Source: Brenneria izbisi
GTDB taxonomy: Bacteria > Pseudomonadota > Gammaproteobacteria > Enterobacterales > Enterobacteriaceae
NCBI RefSeq assembly: GCF_025840185.1
Contig: NZ_JAMPJU010000007.1
Span: 141,635-205,634, forward strand
Direction of reading: 5' to 3'
DNA: 64,000 nucleotides
Positions within the stretch are counted from its first letter, which is position 1, and each line of letters starts with the position of its first letter. This document shows positions 26,112 to 36,594 of the stretch, one piece after another. The translations under genes and the position numbers were made by a program. The notes below the pieces were generated by a model, which was not told where the DNA came from, made no database searches, and saw only the letters and a list, made by a program, of their open reading frames with translations.

Positions 26112-29100
26112 CTAAACGGCAAACTGTGGCGCCAGACGGCTGAGTCCCAAACCGTTGACTTTTTCCACTTTGATCTGCACCGGAATGCGCTCTTTCATCG
26201 CCTCGACATGACTGATGACGCCGATCGTCTTACCGGAGGCGTTAAGATTATCCAGCGCATCCAACGCGGTATCGAGGGTTTCGGCATCCAGCGTACCGAA
26301 GCCTTCATCCAGAAACAGCGAATCAATACTGGTTTTATTACTCACCAGATCGGAAAGCGCCAACGCCAGCGCCAAACTGACCAGAAAGCTCTCGCCGCCA
26401 GACAAGGTACGAGTATCCCTGATGGCGTCGGCCTGCCAGGTATCCACCACCTGAAGCTCCAGTTCTTCGCTGGTTTTCCGCTGTAGCTGATAGCGGCCAT
26501 GCAAGCGGGAAAGCTGCCGATTAGCCAGATACACCAGATGATCCAGCGTCAGACCTTGAGCGAAACGGCGGAATTTATCGCCTTTCTGTGAGCCAATCAG
26601 ATCATTGAGGCAACTCCAGTCGTCATAGTGTTGCTGACTTTGTGCGATTTCGGCCAATAGCGCCTGCTGGTTTTGCCGATGCCGTTGATCGTCATTGAGC
26701 CGCTGGCGGATTTCACCCTGCTGTTGATGGTTTGCTTTCAGGTTTTCCTGATGCACGGCCAACGCTTGTTCAATAATGGGCCGCGTGGCGTCCTCGGCGA
26801 GCGCGGCGGGTCGCTGTTGCCGGTGGGTCAGTAATTGCTGTTCTGCCTGCTGATATAAGGCCATGGCCTGCTGGCGCGCCTGAGACAGCGTTTCTTTCCA
26901 CGCCTGTAATTGGTAACGCTCTTGCTCATCAAGCAAGGCGTGGTTGAAGGCTGTTTCATCGGGGAAGCCGCTTTGTCGCAACGCTTGCGCGAAGCGCTGT
27001 TCGGCCTGTTGAGTCAACGCGGCAACGCGGGTTTGCTGCTGTATGACGCTGCTTAGCTCACCGTTCAGACGACTGAGGGTTGACTCGGTCTGTTGACGTT
27101 GTTGCTGTGCCTGCTGACAGGCTTGTTCATATTGCTGGCTGAGTTGACGCAGCCGGTTGCTGACTTCCGTTGTCTGTTGGCGGCCAAAAAGCTGCCGCCG
27201 TTGCTGTCGGCGTGTCTCCAACTCTTTGCATAGCAAGGCCTGTTGCTGGGTCAGCGCCTGCGCCTGTTGCGTCGTTTCCGCCAGCGTATTGGTCAGATGT
27301 TGGTATTGCGTCTCTAATGCCGTTAGTTGGTTTGCGCTCTGTTGCAGCGCCTGCTCGCTATTTTTCCAGCATTGCCATTCTTCCGTTCGCAGCGCCAGCC
27401 AGTCCGCTTGTTCCGTTATGGCTGGCAGGGGTAGGGCGAATGTCTTTAACGTATTCTCCAATGACTGTTGATGCCGCGTTTGCTGGGTGTGCATTTGTTG
27501 CAGCGATTGCTGAACCTCATCCTGGGCCTGTCGCAGCGTCTGCTGCTGTTGATTATTCAAGGCGATCGCTTGTTGGGTATTTTGCAGCGCGGCATTGGTG
27601 TTGGTCAGTGAATCCTTACTTTCCTGCCACTGCTTTTGTGCCTGCTCCCGGATGACGATCTGCCGTTGAATCTGTTGCTCCCTGATTTCACTTTGCGTCA
27701 GCCAGTCGGTCACTTCAGCGGCTTGCTCGGGGGGAAAGTCCACTTGTAAGCGCTTACTGACCTCTTGCCACTGTTGCAGCAGCGTCTGGTATGTATCAGC
27801 CAGCCGGGAAGCCTCCTCGGATTGTTGCTGAACCTGTTGATTTAATGAGATCAGTCGGGCATCGCCATGCGTCAGCGCGTTTTCCAACTGCCCGGTTTCC
27901 TGTCGCAATTGAAGCAGGCGTTGCTCGGTTTGTGATGGTTGCAGCGCCTGGTAGCTGACAATCGCCGGGTGATGGGTAGAGCCGCACAGCGGACATGCTT
28001 CGCCCGGCTGTAAGCGGTCCCGCTCGGCTTCCAGTTGAACAATGCGCAATTCCAACTGATAACGTTTTTCCAGATCGGCCAGACGATCGCGCCGTTGTTC
28101 CCATGTTTGCCGCTGTTGTTTCTGCTCTGCTTCCAACAGTTGGATCGCTTCCCGCAACGGGTTCTGCTGCTTTTCCACCTGTTGCCGACGCAGTGTTAAC
28201 TGTTGAAACAACGCCAATGTGGTTGCCAGTTGCTGACGCTCAGGGCGCAGGGCGATGGACTGACTTAGCTGCTGATGCAATGCATCGAGAGGCTGTGCGG
28301 CCTCCTGAGCGTCCAGTGTCTGCTGATGGTGTGTGAACTGCCGTTGCGCTTCCTCGACGGTAGCCTGCCGCGCACGCTGCTGTGCGGTTAACGTTGCGGC
28401 GGTTTGTCTTAACTGTTCCGCTTGTCCGGCAAAGGTGGTCTGCTTTTCCCACAGGCTGGTTGCTTCATCCTGCAATTGTTTCTGTTGCTGAAATTGCGCG
28501 CGCCACAGCGAGAGATGTTCTCCCCAATGCTGATGATGGACATGCTGCTGTTGATAGGCGGTAAGCTGTTCAATCTGTTGCCGGATCGCTTGCCGTTGCT
28601 GTTCGGTTTGGGCCTGTCGGTGTTGCGTCGCTTGTTGATGCGCCACGGCCTGTTCCCGCTCCTGCCGTTGTTTCTCCGCCTGCTGTTGCAGCGTCTTGAT
28701 CTGATGATCGAGTGGGATCACTTGCTCATTAATCAGCGTTTCTTGCTGTTGCCGAAAATTTGCATGTTCGCGCAGTGTCTGAACGGCTTGCTCTTCTTGT
28801 TCACGTCGCGCGGTGAGCATGGTGGTTTGGGTTTGCTGCTGTTCCGTCAGACGGGCAACCTGCTGCGTCAGGTCGGCGGATTCGCGTTGATAGCGTTCCC
28901 GCTCCTGTTGGAGCGGACGGAGTTTTTCCGCCGGCTCGCTTTGCGCCAGCTTTGCCAATTGCGGTTGCGCCTGCAACATGGCGGTTTCAGCCGCATCATG
29001 CTGTGTTTTTGCCGTGGCGAGAGATGACTGACGCTGCGCCAGCAGATCAAACCAACGTTGATGAGTCAGCGCTTGCTCACGTTCTGCGTTAACGTTTTGC

Positions 29101-29795
29101 TCCTGCCTGAGCAGGGCGGCAAGCTCGTTTTCCAGTTGCTGACGCTGTTCGTCATTGAGCAGTTCAATACCGGCGGCTTTTACCTGTAAGGTATCCAGCG
29201 CGTTTCTGGCCTGCTTGTGTTTGTCGAACACACGCTCGGAAATCAGGCCGTAAATATCTGTGCCCGTGAGTTCTTCCAGCAGTTCCGCCCGATCATTCGC
29301 ATTTGCATGAAGAAAAGCGGCGAACTGCCCCTGCGACAGCATCATGGAGCGGGTAAACCGGTCAAAATTCAGACCGGTGATGTCCGCGGTCATCGCCAGT
29401 TTGTCCGTCAGTTTCTCACTCAGGATCTTGCCGTTCTCTATCAGGGCCAATTCCGCTTTCGGCGTTTGCAAATTGCCTTCCGCCACGTTTCTGGCCCGTC
29501 GCTGACTCCAGAAGGCGCGATAGCCGACGCCTCTGACCTCGAATTCCACCTCGGCCAGACATTCCGCCGTACCGCGCGTCATCAGTTCGTTGTGGCTGGC
29601 GGAAATGTTTTTGAGCCGCGGCGTTTCGTGGTAGAGCGCCAGACAAATGGCGTCCAGCAGCGTGGTTTTCCCGGCGCCGGTCGGCCCGGTAATGGCAAAC
29701 AGGCCGTTACTGGAGAACGGCTCCTGGGTGAAGTCGATTTTCCATTCCCCTTGCAGGGCATTGAGATTTTTTAAGCGCAGGCTGAGGATTTTCAT
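26112..29795 (-). CDS. sbcC: exonuclease subunit SbcC
   Basis: SbcC is the SMC-like ATPase of the SbcCD nuclease, which cuts hairpins and palindromes during replication and repair. The 1227-residue protein is somewhat longer than the Escherichia 1048. Seen: Walker A GPTGAGKTTLLDAI near residue 36, the zinc-hook CPLCGSTHHP near residue 605, very long Gln-rich coiled coils on both sides, and the C-terminal signature/Walker B pair LSGGESFLVSLALALALSD and SIDSLFLDEGFGTLD. The coiled coils explain the extra length. Its start overlaps the sbcD stop by four bases. Confidence 0.96.
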   Translation of the reverse strand: MKILSLRLKNLNALQGEWKIDFTQEPFSSNGLFAITGPTGAGKTTLLDAICLALYHETPRLKNISASHNELMTRGTAECLAEVEFEVRGVGYRAFWSQRRARNVAEGNLQTPKAELALIENGKILSEKLTDKLAMTADITGLNFDRFTRSMMLSQGQFAAFLHANANDRAELLEELTGTDIYGLISERVFDKHKQARNALDTLQVKAAGIELLNDEQRQQLENELAALLRQEQNVNAEREQALTHQRWFDLLAQRQSSLATAKTQHDAAETAMLQAQPQLAKLAQSEPAEKLRPLQQERERYQRESADLTQQVARLTEQQQTQTTMLTARREQEEQAVQTLREHANFRQQQETLINEQVIPLDHQIKTLQQQAEKQRQEREQAVAHQQATQHRQAQTEQQRQAIRQQIEQLTAYQQQHVHHQHWGEHLSLWRAQFQQQKQLQDEATSLWEKQTTFAGQAEQLRQTAATLTAQQRARQATVEEAQRQFTHHQQTLDAQEAAQPLDALHQQLSQSIALRPERQQLATTLALFQQLTLRRQQVEKQQNPLREAIQLLEAEQKQQRQTWEQRRDRLADLEKRYQLELRIVQLEAERDRLQPGEACPLCGSTHHPAIVSYQALQPSQTEQRLLQLRQETGQLENALTHGDARLISLNQQVQQQSEEASRLADTYQTLLQQWQEVSKRLQVDFPPEQAAEVTDWLTQSEIREQQIQRQIVIREQAQKQWQESKDSLTNTNAALQNTQQAIALNNQQQQTLRQAQDEVQQSLQQMHTQQTRHQQSLENTLKTFALPLPAITEQADWLALRTEEWQCWKNSEQALQQSANQLTALETQYQHLTNTLAETTQQAQALTQQQALLCKELETRRQQRRQLFGRQQTTEVSNRLRQLSQQYEQACQQAQQQRQQTESTLSRLNGELSSVIQQQTRVAALTQQAEQRFAQALRQSGFPDETAFNHALLDEQERYQLQAWKETLSQARQQAMALYQQAEQQLLTHRQQRPAALAEDATRPIIEQALAVHQENLKANHQQQGEIRQRLNDDQRHRQNQQALLAEIAQSQQHYDDWSCLNDLIGSQKGDKFRRFAQGLTLDHLVYLANRQLSRLHGRYQLQRKTSEELELQVVDTWQADAIRDTRTLSGGESFLVSLALALALSDLVSNKTSIDSLFLDEGFGTLDAETLDTALDALDNLNASGKTIGVISHVEAMKERIPVQIKVEKVNGLGLSRLAPQFAV

Positions 29796-31018
29796 TCGGC
29801 GAGTTCACTCTGTTCCAATTCATTAATCACCTGTCCGAACAACGTGCGTACCCGCTGCCGTCGGGGTTCCTCCAGATCAACGGCGGTCGCCAGCCGACGT
29901 TCAAACACGTCGTGTACGGTCAGTTCATCCAGCGTCTCTTTTTCCTGTCGGGCGATGGCTGGCTGATGTTGTTCACGGTTGCGGCGCAGCAGCAACACCT
30001 CAACGGCTAAGCCATCGGTCAGCGCCTGAATGCGTTTCTGGATATCGCTCAGATAAGCCTGCGTGGTGATTTCAATATCCAGCCAGACCGGTTTTTCCCC
30101 TTGATAATCGGCAAAGGCGGTCAGTTGGCGCTCTATGTCCGTCAAGTTGCCTTTGATAAGTTGCATCGGCTGGGTGACCGGCACCGGCAGCGTGTCAATG
30201 TTCGGCGGGCTGTTTGGTTCGAATGTCACCAGATAAACGGATTTTTCGCTGCCCAGTTCATCAAAGCTCAACGGAATGGGCGAGCCGCTATAACGTATAT
30301 GCGCGCTTTGCGTCACGCGTTGCGGGCGATGGATATGGCCGAGCGCGATATAGTCGGCGGGGGGAAACGACTGGGCCGGGAATGCATCCAGGGTGCCGAT
30401 GTAAATATCCCGCACCGAGTCGGAGGCGGTGACGCCGACGGTGGTCAGATGGCCGGTGGCGATGATGGGCAATGGCAGCCCCAGCGCAACACGCTGCCGG
30501 CACGCCAGCTGATAACACTGTTGGTAGTGTGCGGCGATGGCATTCAGCAAGGTCAGTTGCTTTTCCTCACCGGATTGTCCGGCCTGACTGGTCATCAGAT
30601 CTCGCGGACGTAAAAACGGGATAGCACAGAGGATGGCGCCGGGCTGATGCTGACGGTTTTCCAGCACCATCACCTGCTTGCCGGGATCGCCATCGGTACT
30701 GGCGATGACGCGCGTATTCAGGCAAGCCAGCAGATCCCGTGATTCGTTCAGGGTGGCGACGGAATCATGATTACCGCCCAACACCACCAGTTGGCAGCCT
30801 GTGCGTTGCAGTTCGACCACGAAACGGTAATACATTTCTCTGGCGTAACTGGGCGGCGAACCATTATCAAAGATGTCGCCCGCCACGATGACGGCATCTA
30901 CCTGATGCCGCACAACCTGATTGATAAGCCAGTGCAGGAAAGCCTGATGCTCGGCGGCACGGCTTTTGGTATAAAAATACTGTCCCAGATGCCAGTCGGC
31001 GGTGTGAATAATACGCAT
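29792..31018 (-). CDS. sbcD: exonuclease subunit SbcD
   Basis: Mre11-type metallophosphoesterase subunit of SbcCD. The 408-residue product begins MRIIHTADWHLGQYFYTKSR, with motif I DWHLG, motif II VIVAGDIFDNGSPPSY, motif III LGGNHDSVATLNES and the later ATGHLTTVG and ALGHIHRPQRV histidines. The start at 31018 has CAGGGAG at good spacing; a longer frame from 31069 is not homologous. The gene is divergent from phoB; structured repeats lie between them. Confidence 0.96.
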   Translation of the reverse strand: MRIIHTADWHLGQYFYTKSRAAEHQAFLHWLINQVVRHQVDAVIVAGDIFDNGSPPSYAREMYYRFVVELQRTGCQLVVLGGNHDSVATLNESRDLLACLNTRVIASTDGDPGKQVMVLENRQHQPGAILCAIPFLRPRDLMTSQAGQSGEEKQLTLLNAIAAHYQQCYQLACRQRVALGLPLPIIATGHLTTVGVTASDSVRDIYIGTLDAFPAQSFPPADYIALGHIHRPQRVTQSAHIRYSGSPIPLSFDELGSEKSVYLVTFEPNSPPNIDTLPVPVTQPMQLIKGNLTDIERQLTAFADYQGEKPVWLDIEITTQAYLSDIQKRIQALTDGLAVEVLLLRRNREQHQPAIARQEKETLDELTVHDVFERRLATAVDLEEPRRQRVRTLFGQVINELEQSELAE

Positions 31019-31140
31019 GGAACTCCCTGAATGGCTGTCATTGCAATGCCGGTGATTATAAACAGCCACCGTGACGGCTGTCGCCGCGAAAACCTGTTTT
31101 TGGAAAGCGGCTCGAAAATATGTTGTTGAGTAGAGGCCGG

Positions 31141-31256
31141 GCCGTCACTATGTGACGTTGAAAATCGCTTCCGCGATTTTTTATTCGCCCAGTTCCTGGG
31201 GCTCACCCTGCGGGCCGTCACTATGTGACGTTGAAAATCGCTTCCGCGATTTTTTA
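31141..31256 (+). repeat. two structured repeats, 73-bp period, between sbcD and phoB
   Basis: GCCGTCACTATGTGACGTTG followed by AAAATCGCTTCCGCGATTTT and TTTA occurs at 31141 and again at 31214. Each unit contains two hairpins: GTCAC-TAT-GTGAC and AAAATCGC-TTCC-GCGATTTT, the second with a T run like a terminator. The same layout with different arm bases occurs at 61205 and 63851. Confidence 0.85.
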
Positions 31257-31262
31257 ATAAAA

Positions 31263-31280
31263 ATGTCACAAAACTGACGC
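31263..31280 (+). promoter_or_regulatory. Pho box of phoBR
   Basis: ATGTCACAAAACTGACGC resembles two seven-base Pho repeats with a four-base spacer (consensus CTGTCAT-N4-CTGTCAT). It is followed by ATAATG, as in the Escherichia phoB promoter (CTGACGCATAATG). PhoB autoactivation is therefore expected. The site ends 51 bases before the phoB ATG. Confidence 0.75.
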
Positions 31281-31331
31281 ATAATGCTCGGCGTATGCTA
31301 ACAGCGACGATGACTAACGACAGGATTAACC

Positions 31332-32021
31332 ATGGCAAGACGCATATTGGTCGTAGAAGATGAAGCACCGATTCGTGAAATGGTCTGCTTCGTTTTGGAG
31401 CAGAATGGCTATCAGCCAGTCGAAGCTGAAGATTATGACAGTGCGGTTAAGCGGCTTGCGGAGCCGTTTCCAGAACTGGTGTTGTTGGATTGGATGCTGC
31501 CCGGCGGATCAGGGCTGCAATTCATTAAGCATATGAAGCGGGAAGCGCTTACCCGCGATATCCCCGTGATGATGTTGACCGCGCGTGGCGAGGAAGAGGA
31601 TCGTGTCCGTGGTCTTGAAGTCGGGGCGGATGATTACATTATCAAACCGTTTTCGCCAAAAGAGTTGGTTGCGCGCATCAAGGCCGTGATGCGGCGAATT
31701 TCACCGATGGCGGTGGAAGAAGTCATTGAAATGCGCGGTTTGAGCCTGGATCCGACTTCCCACCGGGTGACGACCGAAGAACACGCGCTGGATATGGGGC
31801 CGACGGAGTTTAAGTTGCTGCATTTCTTTATGACTCACCCGGAGCGGGTGTACAGTAGGGAACAGTTGCTGAATAACGTTTGGGGCACTAACGTTTATGT
31901 CGAAGATCGTACCGTTGATGTGCATATCCGGCGGTTGCGTAAAGCTCTGGAAACCAGCGGTCATGAAAAAATGGTGCAGACCGTTCGGGGAACGGGATAT
32001 CGTTTTTCAACGCGTTACTGA
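31332..32021 (+). CDS. phoB: phosphate regulon response regulator PhoB
   Basis: PhoB is phosphorylated by PhoR under phosphate limitation and activates the Pho regulon. The 229-residue protein has a receiver domain ([16 protein letters not shown], phospho-acceptor Asp in [12 protein letters not shown] at about residue 53, conserved Lys in [11 protein letters not shown]) and an OmpR-type winged helix ([46 protein letters not shown]). Length is standard. It precedes phoR by 27 bases and is preceded by a Pho box. Confidence 0.98.
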   Translation: MARRILVVEDEAPIREMVCFVLEQNGYQPVEAEDYDSAVKRLAEPFPELVLLDWMLPGGSGLQFIKHMKREALTRDIPVMMLTARGEEEDRVRGLEVGADDYIIKPFSPKELVARIKAVMRRISPMAVEEVIEMRGLSLDPTSHRVTTEEHALDMGPTEFKLLHFFMTHPERVYSREQLLNNVWGTNVYVEDRTVDVHIRRLRKALETSGHEKMVQTVRGTGYRFSTRY

Positions 32022-32048
32022 AGGTAGTTGTGCCGGAGAAACATTAAC

Positions 32049-33371
32049 GTGCTAGAACGTCTATCGTGGAAAAGGCTGGCATTGGAGCTGGCTTTTTTTT
32101 GCTTGCCCGCTTTCTTGCTGGGGCTGGTTTTTGGTTATTTGCCCTGGTTTTTACTGACCGCAGTTTTGGCCGTCCTGTGCTGGAACTTTTATAATCAACT
32201 AAAACTGTCCCACTGGCTGTGGGTCGACCGCAGTATGACCCCGCCGTCTGGCCGCTGGAGTTGGGAGCCGTTGTTTTATGGCCTGTATCAGATGCAATTG
32301 CGTAATCGCCGGCGTCGACGTGAGTTGGCGCTGTTGATTAAACGCTTTCGCAGCGGCGCCGAATCCCTGCCGGATGCGTTGGTCATCACCACCGAAGTGG
32401 GTTCCATCTTCTGGTGTAATCATCTGGCGCAGCATCTGTTGAACTTCCGTTGGCCGGAAGATAATGGCCAGAATATCCTTAACCTGCTGCGCTACCCGGA
32501 ATTTGCCCGCTATATGAAAGCGCGTGATTTCAGCAAGCCGCTGACCTTGCAATTGAACAACGGTCACCATGTTGAATTTCGCGTGATGCCGTATTCGGAA
32601 GGGCAGTTACTGATGGTGGTGCGTGATATTACGCAGATGCATCAGCTTGAAGGGGCCAGACGCAACTTTTTTGCCAATGTCAGTCATGAATTACGTACTC
32701 CCCTGACGGTGTTGCAAGGCTATCTGGAGATGATGCAGGATGAAACGCTGGATCGCTCGCTGCGCAATAAGGCGCTGAACACCATGCAGGAGCAGACGCG
32801 CCGCATGGAAGGATTGGTGAAGCAACTGCTGACGCTCTCAAGAATTGAAGCGGCCTCGGCCATTGATTTGAATGAGAAAGTCGATATGCCGCGGATATTG
32901 CGTGTCTTGCAGCGCGAAGCGCAAACCCTGAGTCAAGGGCGTCATGAGGTGGTATTCCGCGTAAATGATAATCTTCAGGTCTTTGGTAATGAAGAGCAGT
33001 TGCGTAGTGCGGCGTCGAATCTGGTGTATAACGCAGTCAACCATACGCCTGCCGGGACGCGCATTGAAGTGTGTTGGCAGAAGAGTCCGCAAGGGGCGCA
33101 GTTTCAGGTCAGCGATAATGGGCCGGGCATTGCGCCTGAGCATCTTCCTCGCCTGACTGAGCGCTTCTATCGCGTTGATAAAGCGCGTTCGCGACAGACA
33201 GGCGGCAGTGGATTGGGGCTGGCGATTGTGAAACATGCGCTTAGCCACCATGATTCCCGGTTAGACATCATAAGCGAAGAAGCTTTGGGTTCCCGCTTTG
33301 GGTTTACACTTCCCAACCGGTTGGTCGTTCCTGTCTCGCTGGCTGAAAACACCATGAAACCCTCTGTGTAA
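32049..33371 (+). CDS. phoR: phosphate regulon sensor kinase PhoR
   Basis: Membrane histidine kinase of the phosphate response. From the chosen GTG start the protein has 440 residues and begins (Met)[19 protein letters not shown], matching Escherichia PhoR. Two membrane helices lie near residues 10-52, followed by a PAS domain, the H-box [19 protein letters not shown], the N-box [18 protein letters not shown], and G-boxes [13 protein letters not shown] and [17 protein letters not shown] at 32028 would add seven residues without homology; GGAG precedes the GTG by ten bases. A strong hairpin follows the gene. Confidence 0.97.
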   Translation: MLERLSWKRLALELAFFCLPAFLLGLVFGYLPWFLLTAVLAVLCWNFYNQLKLSHWLWVDRSMTPPSGRWSWEPLFYGLYQMQLRNRRRRRELALLIKRFRSGAESLPDALVITTEVGSIFWCNHLAQHLLNFRWPEDNGQNILNLLRYPEFARYMKARDFSKPLTLQLNNGHHVEFRVMPYSEGQLLMVVRDITQMHQLEGARRNFFANVSHELRTPLTVLQGYLEMMQDETLDRSLRNKALNTMQEQTRRMEGLVKQLLTLSRIEAASAIDLNEKVDMPRILRVLQREAQTLSQGRHEVVFRVNDNLQVFGNEEQLRSAASNLVYNAVNHTPAGTRIEVCWQKSPQGAQFQVSDNGPGIAPEHLPRLTERFYRVDKARSRQTGGSGLGLAIVKHALSHHDSRLDIISEEALGSRFGFTLPNRLVVPVSLAENTMKPSV

Positions 33372-33432
33372 CGGAAAATACGCTACATGAAATTTGCCGT
33401 TAACGTTGCAGACGTTTACGACGTGCAAGCTG

Positions 33433-33461
33433 ACCTGCCATGAAAAAAATTCATGGCAGGT
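33433..33461 (+). terminator. hairpin downstream of phoR
   Basis: ACCTGCCATGAA and TTCATGGCAGGT form a perfect 12-base stem around AAAAA. The tail is GAAAAATCTTC, so on the plus strand the T run is poor. It is 61 bases after the phoR stop. Confidence 0.6.
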
Positions 33462-33643
33462 GAAAAATCTTCTATTGCTCCATTTTCCCATGCATGAAAG
33501 TATACGAGTATATTTAGACGTCCAGATGGCTATAAATCGCGACGTAACTATTTAACCAGGCAACTATTTAATCCGGTAATTCTTTCATAATAAGACCATC
33601 TGGCAGCCGCTGTTAGTGGCATAGGGGTGGTAAGGAGCGACAT

Positions 33644-34750
33644 ATGGCGAAAACACTTCCTCCTTTTCGTGCGGATGTAGTCGGCAGTTTACTACGCCCG
33701 GAAGCACTCAAGCAGGCCCGTATTCAGTTTCAGGCGGGTGATATTAATGCCGCCCAACTGCGCGACGTCGAGGATCGGGAGATCTTGCGGGTGGTTCAGT
33801 TACAGCGTCAGACCGGCCTGCAGGTGGTAACCGACGGCGAACTTCGCCGTGCCTGGTGGCATTTTGATTTCTTCGCCGGGTTGCATGGGGTGGAGCGCTA
33901 TGAAGCGGAACAAGGTATTCAATTTAATGGCATCCAGACCAAATCTCATGCGATTCGTGTGGTTGATAAAGTCAGATTTAATCCGCAACACCCCATGCTG
34001 GACCATTTCCGCTATCTGAACCGCATCGCCGGTGATGCGGTGGCGAAAATGACCATCCCCAGTCCCAGCGTGATGCATTTCCGGGGCGGCCGCAAAGCGA
34101 TTGATAAGCAGGTGTACCCGGATTTGGCCGCGTATTTTGACGATCTGGCGCAAACCTGGCGTGATGCGATTCATGCGTTCTATCAGGCAGGGTGTCGTTA
34201 TCTGCAACTGGATGATACCGTCTGGGGGTATCTGTGTTCTGACGATCAGAAACGCCAAATCCGCGAACGGGGAGAAGATCCTGACCGGCTGGCGAGGACT
34301 TATGCCGATGTACTGAATAAAGCGCTGGCGGACAAACCTGATGATCTGACGATAGGGCTGCACGTATGCCGTGGGAATTTCCGCTCTACCTGGATTTCGG
34401 AAGGCGGTTATGAACCGGTGGCGGAAATACTGTTTGGCGAAGTCAATGTGGATGCGTTCTTCCTCGAATATGATACTGAACGTGCGGGAGGCTTCGAGCC
34501 GCTGCGGTTTATTAAACCGGGACATCAGCAAGTAGTGCTGGGATTAATCACCACCAAAACCGGCGCCCTGGAAAATGTGGAAACGGTAGAGGCGCGTATT
34601 GCTGAAGCGGCCAAATTTGTGGACATCAATCAAATTTGCCTCAGCCCGCAATGTGGATTTGCTTCGACTGAAGAGGGCAATTCCCTGACGGAAGCGCAGC
34701 AATGGGACAAACTGAAACGGGTGGTTGATATCGCCAGTCGCGTGTGGTGA
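33644..34750 (+). CDS. single-domain MetE-like methyltransferase (YxjG/YxjH type)
   Basis: The 368-residue protein corresponds to the C-terminal catalytic half of cobalamin-independent methionine synthase. Zinc-ligand motifs are present: GLHVCRGNFRSTW (His and Cys), a downstream Glu in FFLEYDTERAGGF, and QICLSPQCGFASTEEGN (Cys). The N-terminal VGSLLRPEALKQAR and TDGELRRAWWHFDF segments are also typical of YxjG/YxjH proteins. These act on methylated substrates other than the usual folate in some bacteria; the donor here is unknown. It is inserted between phoR and brnQ, where Escherichia has nothing. The start follows AAGGAG. A GC-rich hairpin ends the gene. Confidence 0.85.
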   Translation: MAKTLPPFRADVVGSLLRPEALKQARIQFQAGDINAAQLRDVEDREILRVVQLQRQTGLQVVTDGELRRAWWHFDFFAGLHGVERYEAEQGIQFNGIQTKSHAIRVVDKVRFNPQHPMLDHFRYLNRIAGDAVAKMTIPSPSVMHFRGGRKAIDKQVYPDLAAYFDDLAQTWRDAIHAFYQAGCRYLQLDDTVWGYLCSDDQKRQIRERGEDPDRLARTYADVLNKALADKPDDLTIGLHVCRGNFRSTWISEGGYEPVAEILFGEVNVDAFFLEYDTERAGGFEPLRFIKPGHQQVVLGLITTKTGALENVETVEARIAEAAKFVDINQICLSPQCGFASTEEGNSLTEAQQWDKLKRVVDIASRVW

Positions 34751-34766
34751 TGTTCACTAAAAGGCT

Positions 34767-34803
34767 AACCCCGGAGACTGGCGTTTCAGCGCCGGGGTTT
34801 ATC
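34767..34803 (+). terminator. terminator after the MetE-like gene
   Basis: AACCCCGG (34767-34774) pairs with CCGGGGTT (34792-34799), followed by TATCCTCTTCT. It lies 17 bases after the stop. The stem is strong though the T tail is mixed. Confidence 0.75.
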
Positions 34804-35251
34804 CTCTTCTGCACTGCTTTTTTTTAATGCCTTCTCGACTAGTGCGCTTTCGACACGATGAAACAATGGCGAATTTCAGCCGCAATCAACATGGCGGTAT
34901 GTTTTTTATGCAATAAGTTTTGTTTATGACCAATTTCACGCATCATTGATTAATTTGCATTAGTTTTATTGCGCTGATGTACTGATAAATGCACAAATCA
35001 TGTGTCATCTGATTTGGGATTGATAACCTTATATGCCAGATTAAATCTATTATTTAGTTTAAAGTTCTGGTTTTTAGATCTCGCCTTGTCTTTTCTCGCT
35101 ATAAACGGTTTACTTAGCCCCCAATATGGCTGCCAGCCAAAATGTAATGTCCAAACCTGCATATTGACCGTGCGACTGACTGCTCTGATGCACAGCGACC
35201 GCAGCACAGGTATTCCTTTTTTTCGATTGAAACAGGCAACACAACATCACT
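34804..35251. other. long AT-rich leader region of brnQ
   Basis: About 450 bases without a gene. The central part (34900-35080) is strongly AT-rich, with the short motif TTGATTAATTTGCATTAG and several TTTATG runs, as expected around an enterobacterial brnQ promoter. No leader peptide, riboswitch fold or clear Lrp site could be assigned by eye. The ribosome site of brnQ itself is weak. Confidence 0.3.
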
Positions 35252-36571
35252 ATGAGTCATCGTTTAACATCCAAAGATATCGTGGCATTGGGGTTTATGA
35301 CCTTTGCCTTGTTTGTCGGCGCGGGGAATATTATTTTTCCGCCGATCGTCGGGTTGCAGGCCGGCGAACATGTGTGGAGCGCGGCAATGGGTTTCCTGCT
35401 GACTGCGGTGGGCTTGCCGGTGCTGACCGTGATTGCGCTGGCGCGTGTCGGCGGAGGCATTGACGCGCTCAGTTCGCCCATTGGCAAAAAAGCGGGCGTG
35501 CTGCTGGCAACGGTTTGTTATCTGGCTGTCGGCCCGTTGTTTGCCACGCCGCGCACGGCAACCGTTTCTTTTGAAGTGGGCCTTGCGCCGCTGGTGGGCA
35601 ATGAGGCTTCTCCGTTACTGATTTATAGCCTGATTTACTTTGCGATTGTCATCGGGGTGTCGTTGTACCCAGGACGACTGCTGGACTCGGTCGGACATGT
35701 GCTGGCCCCGCTGAAAATCGCTGCGCTGACGGTACTTGGCATTGCCGCCGTGTTCCTGCCTGCCGGCACGCATGCTCCGGCGCTCGAAGCCTATGAGCAA
35801 GTGGCGTTTTCCAACGGTTTTGTGAACGGCTACCTCACTATGGATACCCTTGGGGCAATGGTGTTCGGGATTGTGATTGTCAATGCCGCGCGTTCGCGCG
35901 GGGTTGAAAGCGCAGCGCTGCTGACACGCTATACCGTATTGGCTGGTCTGATTGCGGGGATTGGTTTGACGCTGGTGTATCTCAGCCTGTTCCAGTTAGG
36001 TTCGGCCAGTGGCTCGCTGGTGCCGGAAGCGAGTAATGGAGCGGAAATTCTGCATGCCTATGTCCAGTATACCTCCGGCAATATGGGGAGCAGCTTCCTG
36101 GCATTGCTGATCTTCATCGCCTGTATGGTGACGGCGGTGGGCCTGACCTGCGCCTGTGCGGAGTTTTTCTCTCAATACCTGCCGTTCTCTTACCGTTCGC
36201 TGGTATTCGTGTTGGGCGTGTTTTCGATGGTGGTGTCGAATCTTGGCCTGAGCCACTTGATCCAACTGTCCATCCCGGTGCTGACCGCGATTTATCCGCC
36301 TTGTATCGTTCTGGTTCTGCTGAGTTTTACGTTGCGTTGGTGGAATAACCGTTCGCGTATCGTGGCGCCAGTGATGTTGATCAGTCTGTTGTTCGGCATC
36401 ATTGATGGCATAAAATCCTCCGCTTTCAAAACAGGGTTGCCTGAGTGGGCCTTGAATCTGCCGCTGAGCGAACAAGGATTGGCGTGGGTGCCGCCATCTC
36501 TGCTGGTGTTGCTGGCGACCGTGATTTATGACCGCCTTTGCGGGCGTCAGGAAGTGACGGTACATCAATAA
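35252..36571 (+). CDS. brnQ: branched-chain amino acid transporter BrnQ
   Basis: BrnQ carries leucine, valine and isoleucine across the inner membrane with sodium or protons. The 439-residue protein has about twelve membrane segments. Its first residues, [20 protein letters not shown] then [20 protein letters not shown], match the family closely, as do [20 protein letters not shown] and [16 protein letters not shown]. Length equals the Escherichia protein. It is followed by a terminator and proY, the usual order. Confidence 0.97.
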   Translation: MSHRLTSKDIVALGFMTFALFVGAGNIIFPPIVGLQAGEHVWSAAMGFLLTAVGLPVLTVIALARVGGGIDALSSPIGKKAGVLLATVCYLAVGPLFATPRTATVSFEVGLAPLVGNEASPLLIYSLIYFAIVIGVSLYPGRLLDSVGHVLAPLKIAALTVLGIAAVFLPAGTHAPALEAYEQVAFSNGFVNGYLTMDTLGAMVFGIVIVNAARSRGVESAALLTRYTVLAGLIAGIGLTLVYLSLFQLGSASGSLVPEASNGAEILHAYVQYTSGNMGSSFLALLIFIACMVTAVGLTCACAEFFSQYLPFSYRSLVFVLGVFSMVVSNLGLSHLIQLSIPVLTAIYPPCIVLVLLSFTLRWWNNRSRIVAPVMLISLLFGIIDGIKSSAFKTGLPEWALNLPLSEQGLAWVPPSLLVLLATVIYDRLCGRQEVTVHQ

Positions 36572-36594
36572 TCGGGTTCGCTTTGATTTACGTA

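Noticed and set aside
26215..29030. Long open frames antisense to sbcC
   Set aside because: They mirror the Gln-rich coiled-coil coding sequence and have no ribosome sites or recognisable domains.
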